This document shows, in pieces, positions 1 to 6,172 of a stretch of 6,266 nucleotides of DNA. The DNA is from Anaerolineae bacterium. GTDB taxonomy: Bacteria > Chloroflexota > Anaerolineae > B4-G1. The stretch covers positions 1-6,266 of the forward strand of contig JAUWOI010000272.1 in NCBI GenBank assembly GCA_030612185.1, written 5' to 3'. Numbering within the stretch: position 1 is the first letter of the stretch; the number at the start of each line of letters is the position of its first letter. The notes under the pieces are model-generated. The model was not told where the DNA came from. It saw only the letters and a program-made list of their open reading frames with translations, and searched no databases. Both the position numbers and the translations under genes were made by a program.

Positions 1-1
1 T

Positions 2-3000
2 ACACTCCTCCACGAGCTGCCTGCCCAGGCCGGCGGGGCTATCCTGTTCCGCTTTAATCGTGACTCCGACCGCGACGGTTACCAGGACCGCGTCGAGATG
101 AAACACTACTGCACCCTGCCGTCAGGAGACTCCGACCAACCGTACTGCGGCATTGATTCCGACAGCGCCCAATTCCGGCCCGAAATTCACCCCCAGCCCG
201 AGGTGCTGGCCGGTTACACGGCTACCCGCGAGGGCGACGTTATCACCGTACTGCTCAAGCTCGCCAATTTCGGTACGTTCGACGCCTACGGCATTGACGC
301 CGTGATGTATGCCCCTGATGACACCGTGACCATCGGCAACAACACCGTCGGCGGCAACGGGCGCGTCCGTCCTGACCATCAGGTCGCCGTGGGCAGCCTG
401 GTTCTGTCCCCCGACCTGACGGATTGGGCCAACAGCACCGCCGATCCCTACGCCGCCGGCAACTATGCCGGAGACGCCGACCGCATCTACACCTCTACCG
501 TCAGCACGCCCGGTGTGGTCGGGCAGAGCAGCACTGCCCTGACCTGGACCGATGATCTGGGCGGCACCGGTACGCTCGACCTGGGCGGCAGCTACCACGC
601 CCCTCTGCCGGTGGACGTGGCTCACGGCCTGCAACTGGGTTTTGACACCGGCACAGCCCTGGCGGGTGAGTCTTTCACCGTGCAGGCACTGACTCCCCGC
701 GATACGTTCACTTTTACCGTCGAGAGCGAACCATACACCGAGCCGGTCATTGTCGTCAGCTACTCGGACCCGCAGGGCAGCCACAAGTTCATCACCCCAG
801 TGGAACTCGCCAGCCTCTCGGAAGACCTGAGCGCCTACAGCGGCCAAATGCTCCCCGACGTGAGGGTGGCAATCGTCACAACGGGCGCGGTTGACGCCAC
901 CGGCAGCAATACCACTTATTTCGTCGTCAACAGCCCACACCCGCAGCAAATTGAAAACGCTCATCTGTATCTGAACTTTATCGCCGACGGCGAACTGGTC
1001 GCCGAACTGCCCTACACTATGACCATGCAGCCCGGCCCGACGGTTTATCCGGTCGAGTGGTCAACGTCCGTCTTTTCGCAGACCTACGATGCCGAGGCCG
1101 ACAACATCTTGATTGCCTTTTGGACCGACGTCCAGGGGAACATTATCGACTCCGCTGCCCGACCGCTGAATACCTTCCAGGCCGACGCAATCCCGGAAGC
1201 GCACGTATCGGGCTTGACGTGGAACTTGGGTACCGTCACGCAAGGCGCGGTGCTGGAGCACTCGTTGACTCTGGCCAATACTGGCTTCCTCGACTTACTG
1301 ACCTATGTGAACGTGCCTACAGAGCTAGACATCCAGCAAGGCCAACGGCGCGTCAGCCCCGCCGATGTGGAGACCTACGACATTACGCTGGACACAACTG
1401 GCCTGCCCACCGGCCCGTACAGCGAGACGGTCACCATCCGTACCAGCGACCCGGACAGCCCGGAAACCACCATCCAGGTGACAGGCGCAATCACCGACGC
1501 CGCGCCCAGCGCGCAGGCCCACGACGACCGCCCGCTGGACCTGGACGTGGTCATCCCCGGAGACCACAACGCGGGCGAGTGGATCACGTTCACCCACAGC
1601 CTGGGGCCTGACCCGGAGAGTTTACATCCGGTCAAGGTTTATAGTCAGACTGGCGGGACGTTGGGGGGCGTGGGGAAGTATGCTACTTCCTTCGGTGGCG
1701 AAGGTACTGCATCCTTTGGGATGTTTGGCGATGGCAGCGATGGCGACCTGACTGTGGCTTCTGGAAACACAATGTACGTGGACGATGTACGCACCCAACT
1801 GAGCAGCACATCGTCGGCAGGGCAAGCGAACGTCTACGTGGCTTCAGCCTCTGGTTTCAGCGTCGGAGATGAGGTGTTGGTGATTCAAATGCAGGGCACG
1901 GGAGGTGGGGACTATGAATTTGGTACGGTTGCCGTCGCTAGCGGCAACACGCTGACACTACAAAAGGCCCTAACGAATGCATACACTGTGGGCGGTAACT
2001 CCAAAGCACAAGTGATTCGCGTATCCCACTACCAAAATGTGACGGTGCAGAATGGGGGTATATTGACAGCACGAGTTTGGGATGGGAACACTGGTGGAGT
2101 TGTCGCCTTCAGGGCAAGCGGGACAGCGACAGTGGAAATTGGCGGATCTATTGATGTGACTGGAAAGGGATTTGCAGGGGGTGCTACATCGGGTAGTGCG
2201 GCTGCCGAACAAGGAGATTCCGCAACTGGTGATGGTACTAATTCTACCTCAGCAAATGGTACGGGTGGCGGTGGCGGAGCATTGGGAGACGGCGCTGCAG
2301 CGGGAGGAGGTGGTGGTGGTGGACTTGGAACTGTGGGAGTAACAGGACAACCTGGTGCTAGAGGTGGAGGTGCTGGAGGTAGTGTTGGTGGAAGTGCAGA
2401 TCTGACAACACTTTTGTTTGGTGGGGCTGGAGGAGGCGGTGGTTATAGAAGAGAGACAGGCGGCGGTACAGGTGGCAAATCTGGGGGAATCATTTTCATA
2501 ACAACTCAAAATCTCACACTCAATGAAACTTCCTCTCTAGTGTCGGCTGGTAGTGCTGGCGGTGCTAGGTTATCAGGAGATGACTCTGCTGGTGGAGGTG
2601 GAGGAGGAGCAGGAGGTTCGATTCTTCTCAAGATAGGATCAGGTGTGATAGGAGCGTCAGGGATCACGGCGATGGGGGGGAGTGGAGGGACTGGTCGACC
2701 TGGAAGTAATAACGACGGCGGTGCTGGCGGCGTGGGCCGTATCCGCATCGAATACTGCGATTCCCTTTCCGGTAGTACCAACCCGTCTGCCAGCACTCAG
2801 AAACTGGACTGCTACATCGTCGAGCAGGTCGAATCCCCCCCTTACACTACGGCCCGCATCAACATGCCGGAATCCTTCACCGGTGGGCGCACCTACAAAG
2901 TGCAGTATGGTCGCCGTCACGCCTTTGGCAGCGCGGGGAACTGGGATACTATGTTGCGCATCCCCGCTGGCGCATTCGACAGCGTCACGCTGGACGCCCT

Positions 3001-3637
3001 GGTCAGCGAGGTCGGCTCCGGTTCCATCACCTTTACGTTGGACGTCGGCGACGACGGCTCCTGGGACTGGCAGGCCACGCAATCCATCACCGGCCCCGTC
3101 ACCCTGTCCAGCCCCGACCTGGCCGCAGATTTCAACCAGTACTGGGCCGATCAAGGCTCGCCTCCGGCGGGCGTGATGGACGTGCCGGTCAGGGTCTACC
3201 TCAGCACGGCGGGACAAGTGCTGCTGACCAACCTGTACGCGCCATCCGCCCCGCCGGACGTAACCCTGGCGGCAGCCGATATCAGCTTTAGCAATCCTGC
3301 TCCCGACGAAGGCGACCACGTCACTGTTCAGGCTGTGGCCTCCAACCCTGAGATATTCACCGCGACGAGCATCATCGCTGCCTTTTTTGCCGGCGACCCT
3401 GAAGCTGATGGGGTCTACCTGGGAGCCGACTTTCTACCGGCCATCCCGCCCAACAGCATGGCAATTGGCACCCTGGACTGGGACACAACAGGGTTTGGCG
3501 GGAACGTAGACTTGTACGTGATTCTCGACCCGACCGATCGGGTAGCTGAAACCAATGAGGATAACAACAAAGCCTTTAAGCCAATCCACGTCAGAAACTA
3601 TGATGTGTTCCTACCCGTCATCTTTAAGCACCACTGA
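2..3637 (+). CDS. Large secreted surface/adhesin-like protein with glycine-rich module and C-terminal CARDB domain (5' partial)
   Basis: The frame is open from base 2 without a stop, so the ATG at 98 is internal and the N-terminus with any signal peptide is outside the window. A calcium-binding-type DSDRDGYQDRVE repeat (62-97, thrombospondin type 3/dockerin-like) runs straight through that ATG. Beta-rich Ig-like regions follow, with an ASH/DUF1573-like domain at about 1200-1505 (NLGTVTQG, TIRTSDPDSPETTIQVTG). Next comes a module starting GDGSDGDLTV (about 1720-2170), of a type I know from exported bacterial proteins, then a glycine-rich stretch (2170-2750). A domain with GSITFTLDVGDDGSWDW follows (about 2830-3250). 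The last domain is CARDB (about 3256-3590, signature PTDRVAETNEDNNKA). The protein ends YDVFLPVIFKHH, resembling the short LP-containing tails of many Chloroflexota exported proteins (from memory). No catalytic motif is visible. A role in adhesion or as a cell-surface/matrix structure is inferred from domain content only. Stop is TGA at 3635. Confidence 0.88.
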   Translation, partial: TLLHELPAQAGGAILFRFNRDSDRDGYQDRVEMKHYCTLPSGDSDQPYCGIDSDSAQFRPEIHPQPEVLAGYTATREGDVITVLLKLANFGTFDAYGIDAVMYAPDDTVTIGNNTVGGNGRVRPDHQVAVGSLVLSPDLTDWANSTADPYAAGNYAGDADRIYTSTVSTPGVVGQSSTALTWTDDLGGTGTLDLGGSYHAPLPVDVAHGLQLGFDTGTALAGESFTVQALTPRDTFTFTVESEPYTEPVIVVSYSDPQGSHKFITPVELASLSEDLSAYSGQMLPDVRVAIVTTGAVDATGSNTTYFVVNSPHPQQIENAHLYLNFIADGELVAELPYTMTMQPGPTVYPVEWSTSVFSQTYDAEADNILIAFWTDVQGNIIDSAARPLNTFQADAIPEAHVSGLTWNLGTVTQGAVLEHSLTLANTGFLDLLTYVNVPTELDIQQGQRRVSPADVETYDITLDTTGLPTGPYSETVTIRTSDPDSPETTIQVTGAITDAAPSAQAHDDRPLDLDVVIPGDHNAGEWITFTHSLGPDPESLHPVKVYSQTGGTLGGVGKYATSFGGEGTASFGMFGDGSDGDLTVASGNTMYVDDVRTQLSSTSSAGQANVYVASASGFSVGDEVLVIQMQGTGGGDYEFGTVAVASGNTLTLQKALTNAYTVGGNSKAQVIRVSHYQNVTVQNGGILTARVWDGNTGGVVAFRASGTATVEIGGSIDVTGKGFAGGATSGSAAAEQGDSATGDGTNSTSANGTGGGGGALGDGAAAGGGGGGGLGTVGVTGQPGARGGGAGGSVGGSADLTTLLFGGAGGGGGYRRETGGGTGGKSGGIIFITTQNLTLNETSSLVSAGSAGGARLSGDDSAGGGGGGAGGSILLKIGSGVIGASGITAMGGSGGTGRPGSNNDGGAGGVGRIRIEYCDSLSGSTNPSASTQKLDCYIVEQVESPPYTTARINMPESFTGGRTYKVQYGRRHAFGSAGNWDTMLRIPAGAFDSVTLDALVSEVGSGSITFTLDVGDDGSWDWQATQSITGPVTLSSPDLAADFNQYWADQGSPPAGVMDVPVRVYLSTAGQVLLTNLYAPSAPPDVTLAAADISFSNPAPDEGDHVTVQAVASNPEIFTATSIIAAFFAGDPEADGVYLGADFLPAIPPNSMAIGTLDWDTTGFGGNVDLYVILDPTDRVAETNEDNNKAFKPIHVRNYDVFLPVIFKHH
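1621..2720 (+). other. Glycine-rich module with divergent codon use inside the surface-protein gene
   Basis: Within the large gene, codon choice changes at about 1621 and returns at about 2720. The flanks use GGC, GCC, GAC and CTG, typical of a GC-rich genome. This stretch uses GGT, GGA, ACT, AGT and TTA, with runs of GGA/GGT such as those near 2300-2330 and 2590-2615. The reading frame is intact across both edges. The encoded segment begins with a DGDLTVASGN region and continues into poly-glycine clusters separated by short beta-like stretches (GGIIFITTQNLTL, GGSILLKIGSG). This is consistent with a mobile or shuffled domain acquired from a lower-GC donor. Selection on a repetitive glycine stretch is the alternative. 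Edges are approximate. Confidence 0.6.
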
Positions 3638-3730
3638 CAAAAGAGTGATGACGAAGCCCTTGTCCTTCCGCTAGATTTTTCGTGGACATAGGAAGAGTTT
3701 CGCCGGTCAGTCGGTCTCTTGCCAGGGGCC
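3638..3730. other. Intergenic spacer with weak hairpin
   Basis: There is no ORF of note between the surface-protein stop and the attC-like site. A modest hairpin can be drawn from AAGAG (3693-3697) with CTCTT (3716-3720) and an inner CCG (3703-3705) with CGG (3712-3714). It lacks a T-run, so I do not call it a terminator. No attI-like core or integrase gene is visible. Confidence 0.4.
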
Positions 3731-3858
3731 GCATAACCACTCGCTGCACCCGACCGCGCTACGCGCGCGCAAATCGGCGGCCTCATGCGCCTTCAGTGTA
3801 CTTTCTAGCGAAGTTGCTCACGCCGCATCCGCGCGGCGGGTGAGATTTGCCGTTGGGC
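3731..3858 (+). repeat. attC-like integron recombination site (128-bp imperfect palindrome)
   Basis: The element begins with GCATAAC (3731-3737), an R''-like box with one mismatch to RYYYAAC, and ends with GTTGGGC (3852-3858), a perfect GTTRRRY R' box. These ends pair at six of seven positions if one wobble is allowed. Inside, CACCCGACCGCGC (3747-3759) pairs with GCGCGGCGGGTG (3831-3842) as a 12-bp stem with one unpaired A at 3753, the kind of extrahelical base attC sites use for strand choice. The 71-bp centre carries further small hairpins: GCG/CGC around CTA at 3756-3764, and CTTC/GAAG around 3791-3813. The R' box lies just upstream of the next gene, as expected at the front edge of a cassette. 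A lineage-specific palindromic repeat that only resembles attC is the main alternative. Confidence 0.62.
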
Positions 3859-3872
3859 GCTGCAACTTGTAC

Positions 3873-3877
3873 AAGGA
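3873..3877 (+). promoter_or_regulatory. Ribosome binding site for the HEPN-like gene
   Basis: AAGGA lies six bases upstream of the GTG at 3884. It supports this GTG as the start and lies only 14 bases after the R' box of the attC-like site, a spacing typical of cassette genes. Confidence 0.6.
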
Positions 3878-3883
3878 TCAGTC

Positions 3884-4612
3884 GTGGGTCAACCAGACGG
3901 AAAAATCTATAAGGTAATTGAAGAGATCGTCAGGGAAGCGCAAAGAATTCACGAAACGTTGGACTTGCTGACCACAGAGTTGCTACAGGCGTGGAGGTGC
4001 TATCACATCGTCAATGAGATTCAGCAAGCCTATGCAAACAAGCGAATCAACTGCGTCTACTACTTCCTGGTAACTACTCGTGTATCTTGTGAGAACTCGG
4101 TAGTTCTCATCCTCACAAACCTGCTCTCCGAGAACAAAAGGTACAAGACCGCCAACGTCGTCTATCTATTGCGGATATTTGAGAGCCTTGCCTGCAAAAC
4201 TATGAAGTTCACAGGAATCACAGACCCTAAGAGTGTGGCAGGTATATCAAGGACTTCTGCTCTCACGCTGCGGATGTTAGACCAGAACCTTCTACAACAC
4301 GTTTCTCAGGATAAGGAGCGACTTGAATCTCTAGGGCCAGTCATAGAAAAGCTCAAGTCATACCGAAACACCGTAGTCGCTCACCTTGATAGGAAGTTGG
4401 TTAATAACCCGGTCTCTCTCTTGAGCGCGCCGCTACTTCATCAGGATGAGATCGAAGCAGCTTTTGATTTCTTGTTTAGTTTGATACGCAGGTACCCCTG
4501 GTACCTGGGCTATGAAGTCTGGTTCAAAGGCCACAGCGAGAGTCTTGTGGAGGACTTTGAGTACCTAGTCGGCCTGATAGAGGAAGATAATAAGAGACCT
4601 ATTACGCCCTGA
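3884..4612 (+). CDS. HEPN/AbiU2-like domain protein, putative RNase-type toxin or defence protein
   Basis: This is a 242-residue, mostly alpha-helical, soluble protein with no signal peptide or membrane segment. The key motif is R161-N-T-V-V-A-H167 followed by LDRK, an R-x5-H pattern that fits the Rx4-6H active-site motif of HEPN ribonucleases. The preceding helix (about residues 64-84, RVSCENSVVLILTNLLSEN) resembles the helix found before that motif in HEPN_AbiU2-type proteins. In the HEPN superfamily this motif usually marks metal-independent RNA cleavage in toxins and abortive-infection proteins. Activity and target here are inferred. The GTG start is supported by AAGGA at 3873. The gene is markedly less GC-rich than the surface-protein gene, consistent with acquisition. 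It lies directly behind an attC-like R' box and 61 bp ahead of a Mug-type glycosylase gene on the same strand with no attC between them. The family call comes from motif and helix pattern only. A non-catalytic HEPN protein is possible. Confidence 0.6.
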   Translation: MGQPDGKIYKVIEEIVREAQRIHETLDLLTTELLQAWRCYHIVNEIQQAYANKRINCVYYFLVTTRVSCENSVVLILTNLLSENKRYKTANVVYLLRIFESLACKTMKFTGITDPKSVAGISRTSALTLRMLDQNLLQHVSQDKERLESLGPVIEKLKSYRNTVVAHLDRKLVNNPVSLLSAPLLHQDEIEAAFDFLFSLIRRYPWYLGYEVWFKGHSESLVEDFEYLVGLIEEDNKRPITP

Positions 4613-4663
4613 TGCATTCTTTGATTAGATGCAGCGAGTAGAAGAAGGCGAAGTGCTTGAGTA

Positions 4664-4667
4664 AGGA
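4664..4667 (+). promoter_or_regulatory. Ribosome binding site for mug
   Basis: AGGA within TAAGGAAAC lies six bases upstream of GTG 4674 and nine upstream of a second GTG at 4677. The first start is preferred on spacing, but either is possible. Confidence 0.55.
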
Positions 4668-4673
4668 AACATA

Positions 4674-5222
4674 GTGGTGCGTAAACCAGCAAGGGAAGAG
4701 GTTCTAGCAGCAAAGGGGCGAACTCTTCCGGACGTGATTGGGCCAGGGTTGAGGGTGTTGTTCTGCGGCATAAACCCTGGTTTATACTCAGCAGCTGTCG
4801 GGCATCACTTTGCACGACCGGGGAATCGATTCTGGCGAGTGATCTATTTGGCAGGATTTACTGCGCGGTTACTTTCGCCATTTGAAGATTACAGTCTATT
4901 AGAGAGAGGGGTGGGTCTCACAAATTTCGTAGAGCGTGGAACGGCGACGGCAAAAGAATTGAGCCGGGAAGAGTTGATTGAAGGGCGGAAACGGTTGGAG
5001 GAGAAGGCACAGCAATATCAGCCGAAGATTGTGGCGATCTTGGGGATTGTGGCATATCGTAAGGCATTTGGATACCGTAAGGTTGCTGTGGGAGCACAGG
5101 CTGTGAGGGCATCGGGTTCGAGACTATGGGTGTTACCGAATCCCAGTGGAATCAACGCGCATTATCAGTTGAAAGATTTGGCAGAGTTGTACGGGGAGTT
5201 GCGGATAGTGGCAGGGGTATAG
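4674..5222 (+). CDS. mug: G/U(T) mismatch-specific DNA glycosylase, Mug/TDG family
   Basis: This 182-residue protein excises uracil (and thymine or ethenocytosine in the family) opposite guanine, starting base-excision repair in the cytoplasm. Motif 1 is FCGINPGL at residues 30-37, with N34 at the position of the catalytic Asn of E. coli Mug. HFARPGNRFW follows at 45-54 (E. coli: FAHPANRFW). Motif 2 is LPNPSGIN at 154-161, the minor-groove/intercalation loop. ILGIVAYRKAF (122-132) matches the family's ILGKQAY region. Length is slightly above E. coli Mug (168 residues), mainly from a longer N-terminus. All expected motifs are present, so the enzyme should be active. The GTG start at 4674 has AGGA at 4664. 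It sits 61 bp after the HEPN-like gene, likely co-transcribed, and 15 bp before an attC-like half site, so it may travel as part of a cassette and not be the chromosomal housekeeping copy. Confidence 0.92.
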   Translation: MVRKPAREEVLAAKGRTLPDVIGPGLRVLFCGINPGLYSAAVGHHFARPGNRFWRVIYLAGFTARLLSPFEDYSLLERGVGLTNFVERGTATAKELSREELIEGRKRLEEKAQQYQPKIVAILGIVAYRKAFGYRKVAVGAQAVRASGSRLWVLPNPSGINAHYQLKDLAELYGELRIVAGV

Positions 5223-5237
5223 GCAGTAAGGGCAGCC

Positions 5238-5269
5238 GCCCAACAAGCGGTTGCACCCGACCACGCTAT
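5238..5269 (+). repeat. Left half of a second attC-like site, interrupted by a group II intron
   Basis: GCCCAAC at 5238-5244 is a perfect R'' box (RYYYAAC) and the exact complement of the R' box GTTGGGC of the upstream site. TGCACCCGACC (5252-5262) is identical to 3745-3755, and 17 of 19 bases match between 3745-3763 and 5252-5270. No matching right half with a GTTRRRY end appears downstream in the window. The element faces the same way as the first and closes the HEPN-mug segment, as expected for the attC at the end of a cassette. Confidence 0.6.
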
Positions 5270-5750
5270 GTGCGACCAGGAAAGGATTGTTGATGGAGTA
5301 CTACGAAAGGTAGGCCCTGTGGTGTTCAGGTGTCCCTACCCAGGCGTGCATCGCTGGCAACGGCTTTGTGCGAAGCCCTGGGGACGACGGCCATAACCTG
5401 CTAGCCTCGAGGCGGGGGCGGTCCAGGGAAGCACCGGAAGGTTGAACATATGTGAAGAGGTATACATCCCGTGAGTCGGAAGCGGCCAAAGAGGCTGATA
5501 GGCCGTAACCAAAATGGTGAGTGGGGCGGCTGTCTGATGGTAGCCGCAGGCAGCAACACCCAAAGCCCCCACCGGGAGAGAGCCTCCAACCTAACCGGAG
5601 CGTGGCTCCGCAACAGTCAACTGGGTAACCCCGAGGAGCCCCACACCGGTCAGGGGAGTGGTAGCCTCCGACCTGGATCGGGAGGAAAAAGTACCGTTAT
5701 CCAAACTCGAACTCCGGCCTCACGAGGGTCTCATTGTCGAGTTGTGACTT
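5270..5750 (+). mobile_element. 5' portion of a group II intron (domains I-II), truncated, no maturase
   Basis: The stretch starts GTGCG, the conserved group II 5' end, and the first 24 bases align well with the start of Ll.LtrB (GUGCG..CCAG..A.GG.UUGUU, recalled from memory). GGAT (5284-5287) can pair with ATCC (5699-5702) to close a domain I of about 420 nt. Inside are many stable hairpins: GGTAGG/CCTACC (5309-5314/5335-5340), CCCAGG/CCTGGG (5339-5344/5377-5382), GCGGCT/AGCCGC (5526-5531/5542-5547) within an outer GTGGGG/CCCCAC pairing, and GGAGC/GCTCC near 5598-5610. AACTGGGTAACCCC followed by GGGAGGAAAAAG also parallels the end of domain I in Ll.LtrB. A 7-bp hairpin AACTCGA/TCGAGTT (5704-5710/5737-5743) is a likely domain II. 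No reverse transcriptase ORF, domain V or 3' end is present. The exact truncation point (roughly 5745-5785) is uncertain. Confidence 0.75.
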
Positions 5751-5756
5751 GCGTTT

Positions 5757-5945
5757 TTGCAATTCACTCCGTTCTATGTTACACTGTACGGCAAAGTTGA
5801 ACTCCAAATCATCTTTGACACGGAACGTGACCACTATCAACTGGTTCACATTGGCAGAACCCATTTTACACACTCTGTCCGATTATGGCGAGTGTTTTAT
5901 GCGGACAAAACATCGAGAGGGGGGGATATATGGGAAAAAGTCCGA
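5757..5945 (+). pseudogene. Frameshifted remnant of a XisI-type (fdxN element excision controlling factor) gene
   Basis: From 5790 the third frame encodes GKVELQIIFDTERDHYQLVHIG, split here as VELQIIFDTERDHYQ plus LVHIG. This closely matches the conserved core of XisI proteins (VE.Q.IFDTERDHYQ...VGW). After about 5855 the family pattern (R.VYG...H.DI..GKIW) is lost in that frame. It reappears imperfectly in the first frame as YGECFMRTKHREG (about 5884-5922) and again in the third frame as DIW after a run of seven G (5919-5925). This implies at least two frameshifts. The N-terminal third and the C-terminal part after the GKIW-like motif are missing, and no XisH partner gene is present. XisI proteins act with XisH, classically in heterocyst element excision in Anabaena; many bacterial copies have unknown roles. 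This copy is most likely non-functional. It abuts the truncated end of the intron. Confidence 0.65.
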
Positions 5946-6065
5946 ATAAACTGCCATAGAGGGGTTTTGTGCAACAGAACGCTCGCATAAACACACCACA
6001 CGGGGTATTACGCAAGGAAAAGTCCGCAGAATCAATAGTTAGCCGCGCAATGGCCACAGTTGACA

Positions 6066-6073
6066 AAAGGAGG
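6066..6073 (+). promoter_or_regulatory. Very strong Shine-Dalgarno sequence
   Basis: AAAGGAGG lies six bases upstream of the ATG at 6080. It is the best anti-16S match in the window and the main reason to take the short downstream ORF seriously. Confidence 0.5.
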
Positions 6074-6079
6074 CAAGGC

Positions 6080-6172
6080 ATGAACAATCGCAAACTCACA
6101 ATATGCTATCTGGTCATCCTGATACCTGTCCATTCGCTGAAATTAAAACGACTTTCGCGAATTCTTGCCTAA
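6080..6172 (+). CDS. Possible small protein or leader peptide, 31 codons, unknown
   Basis: ATG at 6080 to TAA at 6170-6172, preceded by AAAGGAGG at ideal spacing. The peptide has a basic N-terminus (MNNRK), a hydrophobic stretch (TICYLVILIPV) and a basic C-terminal half (KLKRLSR), so it could sit at the membrane. I do not recognise it. A weak GCC..AAAA/TTTT..GGC hairpin (6167-6188) overlaps the stop. It could be a real small protein, a leader peptide for a gene beyond the window, or the N-terminus of a gene cut off by rearrangement. Coding status rests on the ribosome binding site alone. Confidence 0.3.
   Translation: MNNRKLTICYLVILIPVHSLKLKRLSRILA

Noticed and set aside
98..100. ATG as the start of the large gene
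   Set aside because: The frame is open to base 2 and the DxDxDG calcium-type repeat at 62-97 reads directly into it; no ribosome binding site precedes it.
122..964. 280-codon open frame on the - strand
   Set aside because: It is the shadow of the GC-rich surface-protein gene. The + frame has coherent domains and this one has no recognisable motif.
2506..2796. Proline-rich 96-codon ORF on the - strand
   Set aside because: The prolines are simply the reverse complement of glycine codons in the poly-glycine module.
2657..3319. Long open frames on both strands (- 2657-3319, + 2682-3176)
   Set aside because: They overlap the in-frame glycine-rich/CARDB gene entirely and arise from GC-rich codon bias. 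Their translations are low-complexity and unlike known families.
4613..4633. TGCAT/ATGCA hairpin between the HEPN-like gene and mug as a terminator or attC
   Set aside because: It is only 5 bp with an 11-base loop, has no T-run and no R-box sequences.
5471..5800. 109-codon + ORF and several - strand ORFs across 5300-5800
   Set aside because: They lie in the structured group II intron RNA. No maturase or other protein motif is visible.
6039..6050. GTTAGCC as a possible R' end of the interrupted second attC-like site
   Set aside because: It does not fit GTTRRRY (C at a purine position) and the adjacent bases do not pair with the left half at 5245-5262.
5866..6099. 77-codon - strand ORF with a hydrophobic N-terminus
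   Set aside because: There is no ribosome binding site I can support, and it overlaps the XisI remnant antisense. Composition alone is not enough.
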